This document shows, piece after piece, positions 26,057-39,932 of a DNA stretch of 58,501 nt (position 1 is the stretch's first letter; every line of letters starts with the position of its first letter). The stretch is taken from the NCBI GenBank assembly GCA_949155905.1, contig CASCWU010000009.1, forward strand, positions 1 through 58,501, read 5' to 3'. The notes beneath the pieces are model-generated. The model was given only the letters and a program-made list of their open reading frames with translations. It searched no databases and was not told the origin of the DNA. A program made the translations under genes and the position numbers. This DNA is from an uncultured Lachnospiraceae bacterium. GTDB taxonomy: Bacteria; Bacillota; Clostridia; Lachnospirales; Lachnospiraceae.

Positions 26057-27325
26057 ATGAAGGTATTCGTGATCGGAAGCGGCGGACGGGAGCATGCTAT
26101 TTGTTTTAAGGTGGCGCAGAGTAAAGGGGTAGAAAAGCTCTATTGTGCGCCGGGGAATGCGGGGATTGCTGAGATAGCAGAGTGTGTGCCGATCCCGGTG
26201 ATGGAGTTGGAGCGCTTAGCCGATTTTGCCGAGCAGGAAAAAATCGATCTTACGATTGTAGGCCCGGACGATCCGTTGGTGGCCGGAGCTGTAGATGTGT
26301 TTGAAAAGCGGGGCTTACGGGTATTTGGACCTCGTGCCAATGCTGCTATCATTGAGGGTTCAAAGGCTTTCTCGAAGGATTTAATGAAACGATACAGGAT
26401 TCCGACAGCCGCTTATGAAACGTTTGATTCAGCAGAGGAAGCGCTTGCTTATTTGGAGCGGGCAGAGTTTCCGCTTGTGCTAAAGGCAGACGGACTGGCG
26501 TTGGGAAAGGGTGTGCTGATTTGCCCGACAAAGGAGGAAGCGATAGCCGGCGTGCGGGAAATTATGGAGGATCGGAAGTTCGGCGCCGCCGGAAACCGGA
26601 TGGTTATAGAAGAGTTTTTGACCGGCAGAGAGGTATCCGTACTGTGCTTTTGTGACGGAACCACGATCCGTCCTATGACGAGCGCACAGGATCATAAAAG
26701 GGCGAAGGACGGCGACCAGGGGTTAAATACCGGAGGAATGGGAACCTTTTCTCCAAGTCCGTTTTATACAGAGGAAATCGCCTCTTTTTGTGAGGAGCAG
26801 ATTTACCGCCCGACGATGGCGGCGATGAAGGCAGAAGGACGGGAATTTGTCGGGATTTTATTTGTCGGGCTAATGTTGACAGAAAAGGGACCGAGGGTAT
26901 TAGAGTACAACGCCAGATTCGGCGATCCGGAGACGCAGGTTGTTCTGCCGAGGATGAAGTCCGATCTGATCGAGGTGATGGAGGCTTGTATAGACGGGCG
27001 GCTGGATACGGTAGAACTGGAATTTGAAGAGAATGCGGCAGTTTGCGTTGTATTGGCTTCGGAAGGCTATCCAGAGCATTATGAGAAGGGCTATCCTATC
27101 CAGGTAAATCATGAATTCGGCAAGGATGGTTATTATCTGTTCCATGCCGGGACGGCAAAAAAGGATGGTCAGGTCGTGACGGCAGGAGGACGTGTTCTTG
27201 GCGTGACGGCGACTGGAGCAGATTTGAAAACGGCACGTGCCAATGCGTACCAGGCAACGGACTGGGTAGAATTTGAACATAAATACATGCGGCATGACAT
27301 TGGGAAAGCGATTGACGAGGCGTAA
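26057..27325 (+). CDS. purD: Phosphoribosylamine--glycine ligase PurD
   Basis: A 422-residue ATP-grasp enzyme that makes GAR from phosphoribosylamine, glycine and ATP. KVFVIGSGGREHAICFKV is the family N-terminus. The ATP-grasp core includes LVLKADGLALGKGV, EEFLTGREVSVLCFCDG and QDHKRAKDGDQGLNTGGMG. VLEYNARFGDPETQVVLPR carries the metal ligands. ATG 26057 follows AAAGGGGAAG. It ends the purine cluster; an AraC-type regulator begins four bases later. purC, purF, purL and purH are absent from the window. Confidence 0.97.
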   Translation: MKVFVIGSGGREHAICFKVAQSKGVEKLYCAPGNAGIAEIAECVPIPVMELERLADFAEQEKIDLTIVGPDDPLVAGAVDVFEKRGLRVFGPRANAAIIEGSKAFSKDLMKRYRIPTAAYETFDSAEEALAYLERAEFPLVLKADGLALGKGVLICPTKEEAIAGVREIMEDRKFGAAGNRMVIEEFLTGREVSVLCFCDGTTIRPMTSAQDHKRAKDGDQGLNTGGMGTFSPSPFYTEEIASFCEEQIYRPTMAAMKAEGREFVGILFVGLMLTEKGPRVLEYNARFGDPETQVVLPRMKSDLIEVMEACIDGRLDTVELEFEENAAVCVVLASEGYPEHYEKGYPIQVNHEFGKDGYYLFHAGTAKKDGQVVTAGGRVLGVTATGADLKTARANAYQATDWVEFEHKYMRHDIGKAIDEA

Positions 27326-27328
27326 CAG

Positions 27329-28423
27329 ATGAAACAGCTTCATCTGTCAGAACCAAGGAGGCTGCTTTTGGATCGCATCCAGGAGTCCGTCCGAGAAGTA
27401 GGGGCTTCTCTTGACAAAGGACAAAGGGAGCGTCTTCTTTGCCCGGACACGGATACCGGGCAGCTTCCTCAAAGAAAAAAGTTTTGGAAATGGAAGCATC
27501 CTCTGGAGGTGTTTGCCATTTGCTGGGAGCTAGAAGCAGAAGAAGCATATGCGGCAGCAGTGCCTTCGGAAGAGGGCGGCTGCCGGATCGATACGGCTTC
27601 GGTAGTCAGAACGAAACGGCATAGCCATGATTATCTGGAATTGGCTTATGTGGCAGAGGGCGAACTGCGTCAGCAAATTCAGGGCAAGGAGGTTTGCTTC
27701 CTAGAGGGCGAGCTATGCTTAATCGACCGGAACTGTATCCACCAGGATGAAATTAGCGGCTGCCGGGGTATCTATTTGTTTTTAGGTATTCAGGATAGTA
27801 TTTTGAAAGAGGCATTGGAGGAAATCCGTGTACGGGAGCAGCTAGCCGGTCATTTTTTAGAGGAGCTGTTAAAGCGAAAGCAGACCTATCAATATCTGCA
27901 TTTTCGGCCGCAGCCGGAGCAGGAGGATGAGATTTGCAACCTGCTTGTAGAGATTTTGCGGCATTTAAAGGAAGATCGGATCGGGAGCCGTTACCTTTGC
28001 CGCGGTCTGTCCCTGCAGCTTTTAGAGCTGCTGTGTGAAAAATATTCGGTTCAGCTTTTGCACGAGGATAACCGTCATTACCGGAAGCTGTTATACAAAG
28101 AGGTGGTCTATTATATGGAAGCTCATTACGCCCGGATAAGTCTGGGCGATTTGGTGAAACGCTTTCAATTCCAGGAGGACTACTTTTCCAGGCTGATTCG
28201 GGAGTATTCTGGACTAAGCTATCAGGAATATTTACAAGGCATCCGGCTACGCCGAGCCAAGGAGCTGGTGTGTCAGTCAAATCGGCGGATTGAGGAAATT
28301 GTAGCCACCTGCGGCTACCATAATAAGGGATATTTTTACCGGCTGTTCCAGGAACGCTATGGGATGACACCTGCACAGATGAGGAAGGAAAGCAATATGT
28401 GTCAAGGGGAGGAGGCTAAATAA
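27329..28423 (+). CDS. AraC-family transcriptional regulator
   Basis: A 364-residue regulator. Residues about 90-160 form a cupin-like sensor fold (RTKRHSHDYLELAYVAEGEL, ending DRNCIHQDEI). The C-terminal AraC/XylS domain (about 255-355) has two helix-turn-helix units: ISLGDLVKRFQFQEDYFSRLIREYSG and IEEIVATCGYHNKGYFYRLFQERYGMTPAQMR. It begins four bases after purD, with GAGG inside the purD end as its likely ribosome site, so it may be read through from the purine genes. lacZ lies downstream with its own promoter and dyad, making lacZ and the arabinose genes its probable targets. Ligand unknown. Confidence 0.9.
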   Translation: MKQLHLSEPRRLLLDRIQESVREVGASLDKGQRERLLCPDTDTGQLPQRKKFWKWKHPLEVFAICWELEAEEAYAAAVPSEEGGCRIDTASVVRTKRHSHDYLELAYVAEGELRQQIQGKEVCFLEGELCLIDRNCIHQDEISGCRGIYLFLGIQDSILKEALEEIRVREQLAGHFLEELLKRKQTYQYLHFRPQPEQEDEICNLLVEILRHLKEDRIGSRYLCRGLSLQLLELLCEKYSVQLLHEDNRHYRKLLYKEVVYYMEAHYARISLGDLVKRFQFQEDYFSRLIREYSGLSYQEYLQGIRLRRAKELVCQSNRRIEEIVATCGYHNKGYFYRLFQERYGMTPAQMRKESNMCQGEEAK

Positions 28424-28528
28424 CAGAGGCGGATAGTTTGGAATTGAGTGACCACTTTATAAGATGAGACACAGATGATATTTGATCGCCTAAGGTAACT
28501 TTTTTACGGAAGTAGTCGGGAATAGGAC

Positions 28529-28557
28529 TTGTTTTAGTTTGGTAAATAAACTATAAT
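28529..28557 (+). promoter_or_regulatory. lacZ promoter with dyad in the spacer
   Basis: TTGTTT (28529-28534), 17 bp, then TATAAT (28552-28557). TAGTTT (28535-28540) and AAACTA (28548-28553) form an inverted repeat with a 7-bp spacer between and overlapping the two boxes, a candidate operator. Confidence 0.7.
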
Positions 28558-28585
28558 AAATACAGGACAAAAAGCAAAACCTGCC

Positions 28586-28648
28586 ATGCCCTAAGAGGTA
28601 TGCCCCGAAAGGCTCTGCCTGAGGACATGCCTTTTAGGGTATTCTTTT
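28586..28648 (+). terminator. Long hairpin in the lacZ leader (terminator or attenuator)
   Basis: Bases 28586-28602 pair with 28626-28642 over 17 positions with three wobbles, followed by TTCTTTT. It lies downstream of the lacZ promoter and upstream of the lacZ start, so besides ending the AraC-type transcript it could attenuate lacZ. Confidence 0.65.
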
Positions 28649-28650
28649 GA

Positions 28651-32001
<3,351 letters not shown>

Positions 32002-32089
32002 TATAGTATGGCTTAAGCCTTTAACAAGCAAGCAGTAGCCAAAAGGTGGAGGCGTTGCTACGCCAAAGCATTAGAAAGGAGAAGGATGA

Positions 32090-33613
<1,524 letters not shown>

Positions 33614-33630
33614 CAGTGGCAGAAACAGGG

Positions 33631-33654
33631 CTCCCCCTGCTTTTGCTGGGGGAG
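33631..33654 (+). other. Intercistronic hairpin between abfA and the FGGY kinase
   Basis: CTCCCCC (33631-33637) pairs with GGGGGAG (33648-33654), with GC/GC pairing inside and a TTTT loop. No T run follows, so it is more likely a processing or mRNA-stability element than a full terminator. Confidence 0.6.
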
Positions 33655-33684
33655 TGTCAAGATGGGAAGGAGAAGGAAGCTAAT

Positions 33685-35364
33685 ATGGATCATAGAAATA
33701 AAACAACAGCAAATGCCGTACAAACAAAAGCCATAGAAACGATAGCAGAGGGCAGGGCAGTCTTAGGGATTGAGCTTGGCTCTACCCGGATAAAGGCAGT
33801 GTTGATCGATGAGGAAAACCGGCCTCTTGCCTCCGGCAGCCATGCCTGGGAAAACCGGCTGGAGGAGGGGATTTGGACGTACCACCTGACGGATGTTTGG
33901 GAGGGCTTGCAGGACTGCTACAGGAGCTTACAAGAAGAGGTACAAAACGTCTACGGTGTTCCGATCCGCCGACTGGCAGCAATGGGAATTTCCGGGATGA
34001 TGCACGGCTATCTGCCGTTTGACGAAAAGGGAGAGCTGTTGACAGGCTTTCGTACCTGGCGGAATACCTCAACCGGAGAGGCGGCCGGAGAACTGTCTGC
34101 TTTGTTTTCCTATAACATTCCGCAGCGCTGGAGCATTGCCCATCTGTACCAGGCGATCTTAAACGGAGAGGAGCATGTGCCACAAATCCGCTACCTGACA
34201 ACACTGGCAGGCTACGTCCACTGGAAGCTGACCGGACGGAAAGTTATCGGAGTAGGAGAGGCCTCGGGAATGTTTCCGATTGCCGCAGGGCAGGCAGAGA
34301 GCGGTCAGGCACCGGATTATGAAAAGCGGATGATAGCCCAATTTGAAGAGCTTTTGGCAGAAAAGGGACATTCCTATCCTTGGACGCTGTTAGAGATTCT
34401 GCCACAGGCGCTGTCGGCGGGAGATGAGGCCGGGTGCCTGAGCGAAGAGGGAGCAAGGCTGCTTGATCCAAGCGGGGAACTGTCAGCAGGGGTTCCGATT
34501 TGCCCGCCGGAAGGAGATGCCGGGACGGGGATGACGGCGACAAACAGCGTGCGGGTAAGAACGGGAAATGTTTCGGCTGGTACTTCTATCTTTGCGATGC
34601 TGGTATTAGAAAAAGAGCTAAAGCAATATTATGAGGAAATCGACATGGTGACAACTCCGGCAGGCGATCCGGTGGCAATGGTGCATTGCAATAACTGTAC
34701 CTCGGATTTAAATGCCTGGGTCGATCTGTTTGAAGAGGTGCTAGATTTGTTCGGGACACTGCCGGAGCGGGGCAAGCTTTATGAAAAGCTGTACCGCCGT
34801 GCCTTAGATGGGGATCTGGACTGCGGCGGACTGTTGGCCTACAATTATTATTCCGGCGAACCGGTTAAGGGCTTTTTGGAGGGCAGGCCGTTGTTTGTCC
34901 GTCAGCCGGATGCCGCCTTTACTCTGGCAAACTTTATGCGGACTCATTTGTTTACTGCATTTGGAGCCTTAAAGGTAGGATTGGATATTCTGCTCAAGGA
35001 AGAGGGCGTAACAATCGAAGCGATGACCGGCCACGGCGGTTTGTTTAAAACGAAAGAGGTAGGGCAAAGCTTTCTGGCGGCTGCGATAAACAGTCCCGTC
35101 ACTGTGATGGAAACCGCCGGAGAGGGCGGAGCCTGGGGAATGGCGCTGCTGGCTGCCTATCGGCTCTTCTGTGCGGCTGTCACGAATGGCGGTAAGGGGG
35201 CTTTAAAGCATACTCTGGCTGACTGGCTTTCTGGGAATGTGTTTGCCGGAAACGAAGGGCTGACCTGGAACCCGGATCCAGAGGATGTGGCAGGCTTTGA
35301 ACGCTTTATGGAGCATTACCGGAAGGGACTTTCAATAGAGCAGGCGGCAACGTGCTGGAAATAA
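33685..35364 (+). CDS. FGGY-family carbohydrate kinase (probable L-ribulokinase)
   Basis: A 559-residue two-domain sugar kinase. The N-terminal phosphate loop is [17 protein letters not shown]. The substrate region includes [14 protein letters not shown], and the C-terminal ATPase half has [14 protein letters not shown] and [15 protein letters not shown], then [14 protein letters not shown]. Its position between abfA and araD points to phosphorylation of L-ribulose, but its sequence is not that of classical AraB, so xylulokinase-like activity cannot be excluded. An in-frame ATG at 33616 would place a hairpin in the coding region; ATG 33685 follows AAGGAG and AAGGAAG and is preferred. Confidence 0.82.
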   Translation: MDHRNKTTANAVQTKAIETIAEGRAVLGIELGSTRIKAVLIDEENRPLASGSHAWENRLEEGIWTYHLTDVWEGLQDCYRSLQEEVQNVYGVPIRRLAAMGISGMMHGYLPFDEKGELLTGFRTWRNTSTGEAAGELSALFSYNIPQRWSIAHLYQAILNGEEHVPQIRYLTTLAGYVHWKLTGRKVIGVGEASGMFPIAAGQAESGQAPDYEKRMIAQFEELLAEKGHSYPWTLLEILPQALSAGDEAGCLSEEGARLLDPSGELSAGVPICPPEGDAGTGMTATNSVRVRTGNVSAGTSIFAMLVLEKELKQYYEEIDMVTTPAGDPVAMVHCNNCTSDLNAWVDLFEEVLDLFGTLPERGKLYEKLYRRALDGDLDCGGLLAYNYYSGEPVKGFLEGRPLFVRQPDAAFTLANFMRTHLFTAFGALKVGLDILLKEEGVTIEAMTGHGGLFKTKEVGQSFLAAAINSPVTVMETAGEGGAWGMALLAAYRLFCAAVTNGGKGALKHTLADWLSGNVFAGNEGLTWNPDPEDVAGFERFMEHYRKGLSIEQAATCWK

Positions 35365-35410
35365 AAACAAGATCAGGGGTATCACAGGATAGATAAAGGA
35401 GCATAAAAGA

Positions 35411-36127
35411 ATGTTAGAAGAGTTGAAAAAAGAGGTTTGGAGGGCTAATTTGCTGCTGCCAAAATACAATCTGGTGACATTTACCTGGGGGAACGTTTCC
35501 GGTATTGACCGTGAGGCCGGGCTTGTGGTGATCAAGCCGTCTGGAGTAGAGTATGAGGAAATGCAGCCGGAGGATATGGTAGTGGTCAGTCTGGAGGGAG
35601 AGGTAGCAGAGGGCCATCTAAAGCCCTCCTCGGATACACCGACGCATCTAAAGCTGTACCAGGCGTTTCCGTCACTGGGCGGAATTGTCCATACGCATTC
35701 CCAATGGGCGACGATTTTTGCCCAGGCAGGAAAAGGGATTCCGGCGCTAGGGACGACGCATGGGGATTATTTTTACGGAGAGATTCCTTGTACGAGGAAA
35801 ATGACGCCAGAAGAGATTGCCGGGGAGTATGAAAAGGAAACCGGATCCGTGATAATTGAGCGCTTTTTAGACAGCACGCTTTCTGAAAAAACCGATCCGG
35901 AGCAGGTTCCGGCAGTGCTTGTTTACAGTCACGGGCCGTTTGCCTGGGGGAAAACGCCTGGCGAGGCGGTACACAATGCGGTAGTGTTAGAGGAATGTGC
36001 GAGGATGGCATGGCATACGATAGCGCTTTCCCCCGACATAGCTCCCATGCAGCAGAAGCTTTTGGATAAGCACTATCTGAGAAAGCACGGAGCAAATGCC
36101 TATTACGGGCAGGAGTCACAGAACTAA
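35411..36127 (+). CDS. araD: L-ribulose-5-phosphate 4-epimerase AraD
   Basis: A 238-residue class II aldolase-type epimerase that makes D-xylulose 5-phosphate for the pentose phosphate route. Family motifs are TWGNVSGID, the phosphate-binding IKPSGVEYE, zinc ligands in [30 protein letters not shown] and the later [10 protein letters not shown]. Length is typical. It follows the kinase by 46 bp with AAAGGAG upstream. L-arabinose isomerase (AraA), needed to complete the pathway, is not in the window. Beyond it the sequence turns into pseudogenes. Confidence 0.96.
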   Translation: MLEELKKEVWRANLLLPKYNLVTFTWGNVSGIDREAGLVVIKPSGVEYEEMQPEDMVVVSLEGEVAEGHLKPSSDTPTHLKLYQAFPSLGGIVHTHSQWATIFAQAGKGIPALGTTHGDYFYGEIPCTRKMTPEEIAGEYEKETGSVIIERFLDSTLSEKTDPEQVPAVLVYSHGPFAWGKTPGEAVHNAVVLEECARMAWHTIALSPDIAPMQQKLLDKHYLRKHGANAYYGQESQN

Positions 36128-36166
36128 GCGCAAGAACGCCGGAGGCATGCGGGTCAGCTTTGCTGA

Positions 36167-36298
36167 CAATATCCTGCGAAAAACAAGTATGTGGAATGGG
36201 AGGACTTTTTTACGGCAGAGGGCGCCTATGACTTTGTACGGACGGTGAAGCAGACGTTTGAGCAAATGAATTACGGATCTGACGCCGCCGCAGCTTAG
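36167..36298 (+). pseudogene. Unrecognised 3' gene remnant
   Basis: An open stretch without a start codon reads to TAG 36296-36298. It encodes KYVEWEDFFTAEGAYDFVRT and ends MNYGSDAAAA, which looks like a real protein C-terminus. The beginning is missing: a TGA lies at 36164-36166 in this frame, and a small GTCAGC/GCTGAC hairpin lies just before it. I do not recognise the family. Confidence 0.4.
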
Positions 36299-36362
36299 AA
36301 ACGGGGAAACGGAGGAGACGCTTTGTATAAGGAACCTATCAAATACAGAAAGGATAAGTACA

Positions 36363-36628
36363 ATGAAAGTAGAAAATCAGAAAAAGCAAAAGACCTCCGG
36401 TATCTGGAAGGAATTTTGGAGACAACGGTCGCTGCAGATTTTTGTATTGGCAGGGGCGTGTCTGGGATGTTTACCAGTCCGTAGGTCGGATTCAAGTATT
36501 TTAAAGAGTTTTTAACCGATTATAATGTTGATTCTGGCATTGGGGAATTTGCTGGGTGGCGGCCTTTCTTAGTCCCGGTATTCCTATGCAACGGCAGCGG
36601 ATTGTTTTTTCCCGATATCCGGTTTTTA
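36363..36628 (+). pseudogene. Degenerate ABC sugar transporter permease (LplB-type)
   Basis: ATG 36363, behind AAAGGA, starts KQKTSGIWKEFWRQRSLQIF followed by VLAGAC, the usual N-terminus of LplB-type permeases. After that the sequence jumps: FTSP, then VGFKYFKEFLTDYN, is readable only in another frame and after an in-frame stop. ILALGNLLGGGLS and SYATAADCFF are further recognisable permease fragments with stops between. Several hundred bases expected for the membrane helices are deleted. It is the remnant of a carbohydrate importer next to the arabinose genes. Confidence 0.72.
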
Positions 36629-36673
36629 GAGGGCTTATGGAAAAACCGGAAGGCCGGTGTAAATAAAGGCAAA

Positions 36674-36700
36674 CGCAGCCCGCCAGTCTGGCAGGCTGCG
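36674..36700. repeat. GC-rich inverted repeat within the pseudogene region
   Basis: CGCAGCC (36674-36680) pairs with GGCTGCG (36694-36700), and inner GCC/GGC pairs continue the stem with single-base bulges. It lies exactly between the permease and binding-protein remnants and could be an old terminator or a small palindromic repeat. Confidence 0.5.
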
Positions 36701-36702
36701 GC

Positions 36703-37162
36703 AAAAGCAAGGAGGAGATTACCAAACAGACAGGGATTACCCTATCACCGACCAGAGCGACCGACTATATGCAGCTTGGCGTGCTGGCTTCCTCCGGGGA
36801 GCTTCCAGATCTGATTTTTACCAGTCAGCTAATGGATACGCTGGCCGATCCGGCAATCTGCTATTCCTATGATATGTTAGAGGAGTTAAGGAATCCGTTG
36901 AATCCGTTGGAGGACAACTGCCGGATTGTAGCCAAAACCGAAGAATTTAAGACCTATTTGAAAAACTGTAATCCAGTGGAAAGACCTTTTCTACCGTAGC
37001 CAGCACACAATATGGGCCAGGCGCCTACAGCTCGATTTATGAGACGATTCCAGAGGCAGAAATCCGGGAGATGAAGCTGCTTACGGTACTTGGTGATAAG
37101 AACGATAGGTACTTTTAGACTGTATTTCCGCCTATTATGACGAGTGTATCTATGATCTATAA
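36703..37162 (+). pseudogene. Degenerate extracellular solute-binding protein (LplA-type)
   Basis: Without a start or signal peptide, the frame reads EEITKQTGITLSPTRATDYM, then LGVLASSGELPDLIFTSQLM and CYSYDMLEELRNP, clearly the N-terminal lobe of a sugar-type solute-binding protein. It reaches a stop at 36999. Further fragments (YSSIYETIPEAEIREMK, and AYYDECIYDL before TAA 37160-37162) appear in other frames. Most of the second lobe is deleted. With the preceding permease remnant it represents a lost ABC importer. Confidence 0.72.
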
Positions 37163-37240
37163 AAACACCTAAGCCGTTGACTCTCACTAACTGCTATTAT
37201 ATAATATATTAAGTGAAATATCAAGGAAAGGAGTACCTAT

Positions 37241-37745
37241 ATGGAACAGATAACAGTCACAGCTAAAATACAAATATCTACGACACCTCATGACAAAGTT
37301 TTGCTGAACAAAACCATGTCTGTATATTCGGATGCTTGTAATTATGTTTCAGAATATGTATTCCATACACACGACTTAAAGCAGTTTTCGCTTAATAAGG
37401 CATTAACAGAGATTATTCTCTTATACAAAACCACTTTTCCGTAAATAAACTGAATGGCCGTGTGAAGCTGCCATACTTTGCGGAAGGGATGTCGAAATAC
37501 TTTAAAAGACCATCTATAAATTTGGCACAGCCAAGCTTGTAAATAAGCATGGAACGTATTTTTTACATATTCCTGTTACTTACGATGTGGAAGGAAGTAA
37601 CGTTTCGGATATCTGCAATGTTGTTGGTATTGACAGAGGCAACTTCAAATGCGTCAGACTCCCTCTGCAAGACGAAGGCTGAAAGCTATTGGTCAACGAG
37701 AAAACCGTTGGATGCAGGATGTGAATCATTGTGTATCAAAGGGAT
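37241..37745 (+). pseudogene. Degenerate TnpB (IS200/IS605 family OrfB)
   Basis: ATG 37241, behind AAAGGAG, begins MEQITVTAKIQISTTPHDK, then MSVYSDACNYVSEYVF and LKQFSLNKAL, the N-terminus of a TnpB-type protein. It breaks at a stop at 37442. Later fragments in other frames include LPYFAEGMSKYF, KLVNKHGTYF, CNVVGIDRGNF (around the first RuvC Asp) and RLKAIGQRENRWMQDVNHCV. Large internal segments, including the zinc-binding C-terminus, are missing. It is an inactive mobile-element relic; no tnpA and no clear element ends were found. Confidence 0.78.
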
Positions 37746-37911
37746 AGGCAGGTAGCGGAGTGTCTAAGTGTTTTCCGTTTTATGGTAACGCAGGAAAGGA
37801 AGGATACGGCATATATGGATACGAAACGCAAGGATCTGTGACAGAACGGGAGCGCTGAAGTTTATCAAAATTTGTTAAAATTCATCCAAATAAAAACAGG
37901 AGGGAATGCAA

Positions 37912-39792
37912 ATGTATGTATTACCAGAACCAAGAAGCATGGAATATCAGTTTGGACGCTATAGAGTGTGCTACCATGGAACGATCTATCTGGCAGAAGG
38001 AACCGAGCCGGAGGATTACAGGAGCGCCAGCCTTTTAAAAAAGGAGCTGCAGGAGCAACTGGGATTTTTCTGGGAGATCGAAAAGGGATCTGCAGCAAAG
38101 GGAGCTGCGGCAAAGAAAAATCTGAAACAAGCATGTATTGTTTTACAGAAAAAGGAGGAAACAGAAAAAGAAAAGCCGGAGGGCTATCGGCTCCAGATAA
38201 ACCAACAGGGAATCTTCATAACCGGAGAGAGCAGTGCGGGACTGTGGTACGGCGTTCAGACGCTGCGCCAGATGCTGCGCCAGGAGGACGCGATTCTTCC
38301 GTGTCTGGAAATAGAGGACGAACCCGCTCTGCCCAACCGAGGCTTTTATCACGATGCAACCCGGGGGCGGATTCCGAAAATGGAGGAGCTAAAGCAGATG
38401 GTAGACCATCTGGCTTTTTATAAAATCAATCAGCTTCAGCTTTATATTGAGCATAGCTTTTTGTTTCCTGATTTTTCAGAGGTATGGAGGGACGATACGC
38501 CTTTGACGGCGGAGGATATCCTGGAGTTAGACAGGTATTGCAAGGAACGCTATATCGATTTGGTGCCGTCGATTGCCAGCTTCGGCCATCTTTATAAGGT
38601 GCTGCGTACCAGGCAGTATGCCGGGCTTTGCGAGCTGCCGGATGCCGAAAAGGAGCCGTTTTCCTTTCCGGGGCGCATGGCGCATCATACGATAGACGTG
38701 ACACAGGAGGAAAGCTTTGAATTGGTAAAAAAGATGATAGAGGATTTTATGCCGCTGTTTACGTCTCGTTATTTTAATGTATGTGCGGACGAAACCTTTG
38801 ATCTGGGGAAGGGAAAAAGCAAGGAGGAGGGAGAGCGGATTGGCCGGGAAGGGCTGTATGTCTCCTTCTTAAAAAGAATATGCGCTCTGGTAGCAGAGCA
38901 TGGGCGGATTCCGATGTTCTGGGGAGATATTATCTGTGAATTTCCGGATGCGATAAAGGAACTTCCTGAGGGAACCATCTGCCTGAACTGGGGATATTCT
39001 CCAAAGCAAAGCGCAGAGGATACCAAAAAATTCCAGGAGGTCGGTGCAATCCAATATGTGTGTCCTGGGGTGCAGGGCTGGAACAGCTTAGTAAACGATA
39101 TGAAGGGAGCCTATGAGAATATCAGCCGGATGTGCCGTTATGCCCATGAATATGGTGCGGTTGGAGTGTTAAATACCGATTGGGGAGACTATGGACATAT
39201 CAATCACCCGGAATTTTCTACCACCGGTATGATTTACGGCGCCGCTTTTTCCTGGAACCCTCATATACCAAGCCGGGGAGAAATCAATCCGGCGATTGCG
39301 AAAGTCGAGTATGAGGATTCCAGAGGATGGTTTGTCGATACGATTTCCGGTTTGTATGAGTGCAGCATTTTTTCCTGGTATTTTATGGTTGCCTATAAAG
39401 AAAGATGTCAGGGCAGAGCAGGATTAGAGGCTGAGCATTACGATATAAAGAACGTCAGATGGGAAGCTTTGGCCGATGCAGAGGATCAGCTTTCCGAGCG
39501 GGAGCTGGAACTTTATGAAGAAATGACATGTATGGAGGAGCGTGGAAGAAAACGGGTATACGCCTATTTGCTGGCAGCAGAGGGAATTCGTTTGTTTAAC
39601 CAGATTGGCAAAATCGTAGGCGGCCTGGAGGAAGGAGGGCAAATAGATAAGAATGCGCTGGCATCTTCCCTGGAGCATTGGTACCGCAGGTACCGTCTGC
39701 TCTGGTATACCGTCAGCAGAGAGTCGGAGCTATACCGGATCGGCGAGGTGATAAGCTGGTATGGGGATTATCTTCGTTCGGATATAAAATAA
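37912..39792 (+). CDS. Beta-N-acetylhexosaminidase (GH20)
   Basis: A 626-residue intracellular enzyme removing terminal GlcNAc or GalNAc from glycans. An N-terminal GH20b domain (about 1-130) precedes the TIM barrel. DEPALPNRGFYHDATRGRIP starts the catalytic domain, and the Asp-Glu pair D293/E294 in NVCADETFDLG gives the substrate-assisted mechanism of GH20. Tryptophan- and tyrosine-rich binding segments such as LNTDWGDYGHINHPE follow. No signal peptide. ATG 37912 is seven bases from AGGAGGG; the ATG at 37906 is too close. It stands just after the pseudogene region and before secDF, so its import partner is not adjacent. Confidence 0.92.
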   Translation: MYVLPEPRSMEYQFGRYRVCYHGTIYLAEGTEPEDYRSASLLKKELQEQLGFFWEIEKGSAAKGAAAKKNLKQACIVLQKKEETEKEKPEGYRLQINQQGIFITGESSAGLWYGVQTLRQMLRQEDAILPCLEIEDEPALPNRGFYHDATRGRIPKMEELKQMVDHLAFYKINQLQLYIEHSFLFPDFSEVWRDDTPLTAEDILELDRYCKERYIDLVPSIASFGHLYKVLRTRQYAGLCELPDAEKEPFSFPGRMAHHTIDVTQEESFELVKKMIEDFMPLFTSRYFNVCADETFDLGKGKSKEEGERIGREGLYVSFLKRICALVAEHGRIPMFWGDIICEFPDAIKELPEGTICLNWGYSPKQSAEDTKKFQEVGAIQYVCPGVQGWNSLVNDMKGAYENISRMCRYAHEYGAVGVLNTDWGDYGHINHPEFSTTGMIYGAAFSWNPHIPSRGEINPAIAKVEYEDSRGWFVDTISGLYECSIFSWYFMVAYKERCQGRAGLEAEHYDIKNVRWEALADAEDQLSERELELYEEMTCMEERGRKRVYAYLLAAEGIRLFNQIGKIVGGLEEGGQIDKNALASSLEHWYRRYRLLWYTVSRESELYRIGEVISWYGDYLRSDIK

Positions 39793-39806
39793 AAGCATTT
39801 TAGGAC

Positions 39807-39835
39807 TTTCTTTCTTTTTCAACTTGTGATATACT
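39807..39835 (+). promoter_or_regulatory. Promoter of secDF
   Basis: TTTCTT (39807-39812), 17 bp, then TATACT (39830-39835) with an extended TGA before it. It lies just after the GH20 stop. Confidence 0.6.
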
Positions 39836-39932
39836 CTATGAGGTGTACGGGCTGCAAAACGCAGCAAGGGTATCAGGACAGAGGAGCAGCAGCTCTGTTT
39901 TCTGTAAAAAGGAAAGAAAGGATGTAAGAAAA

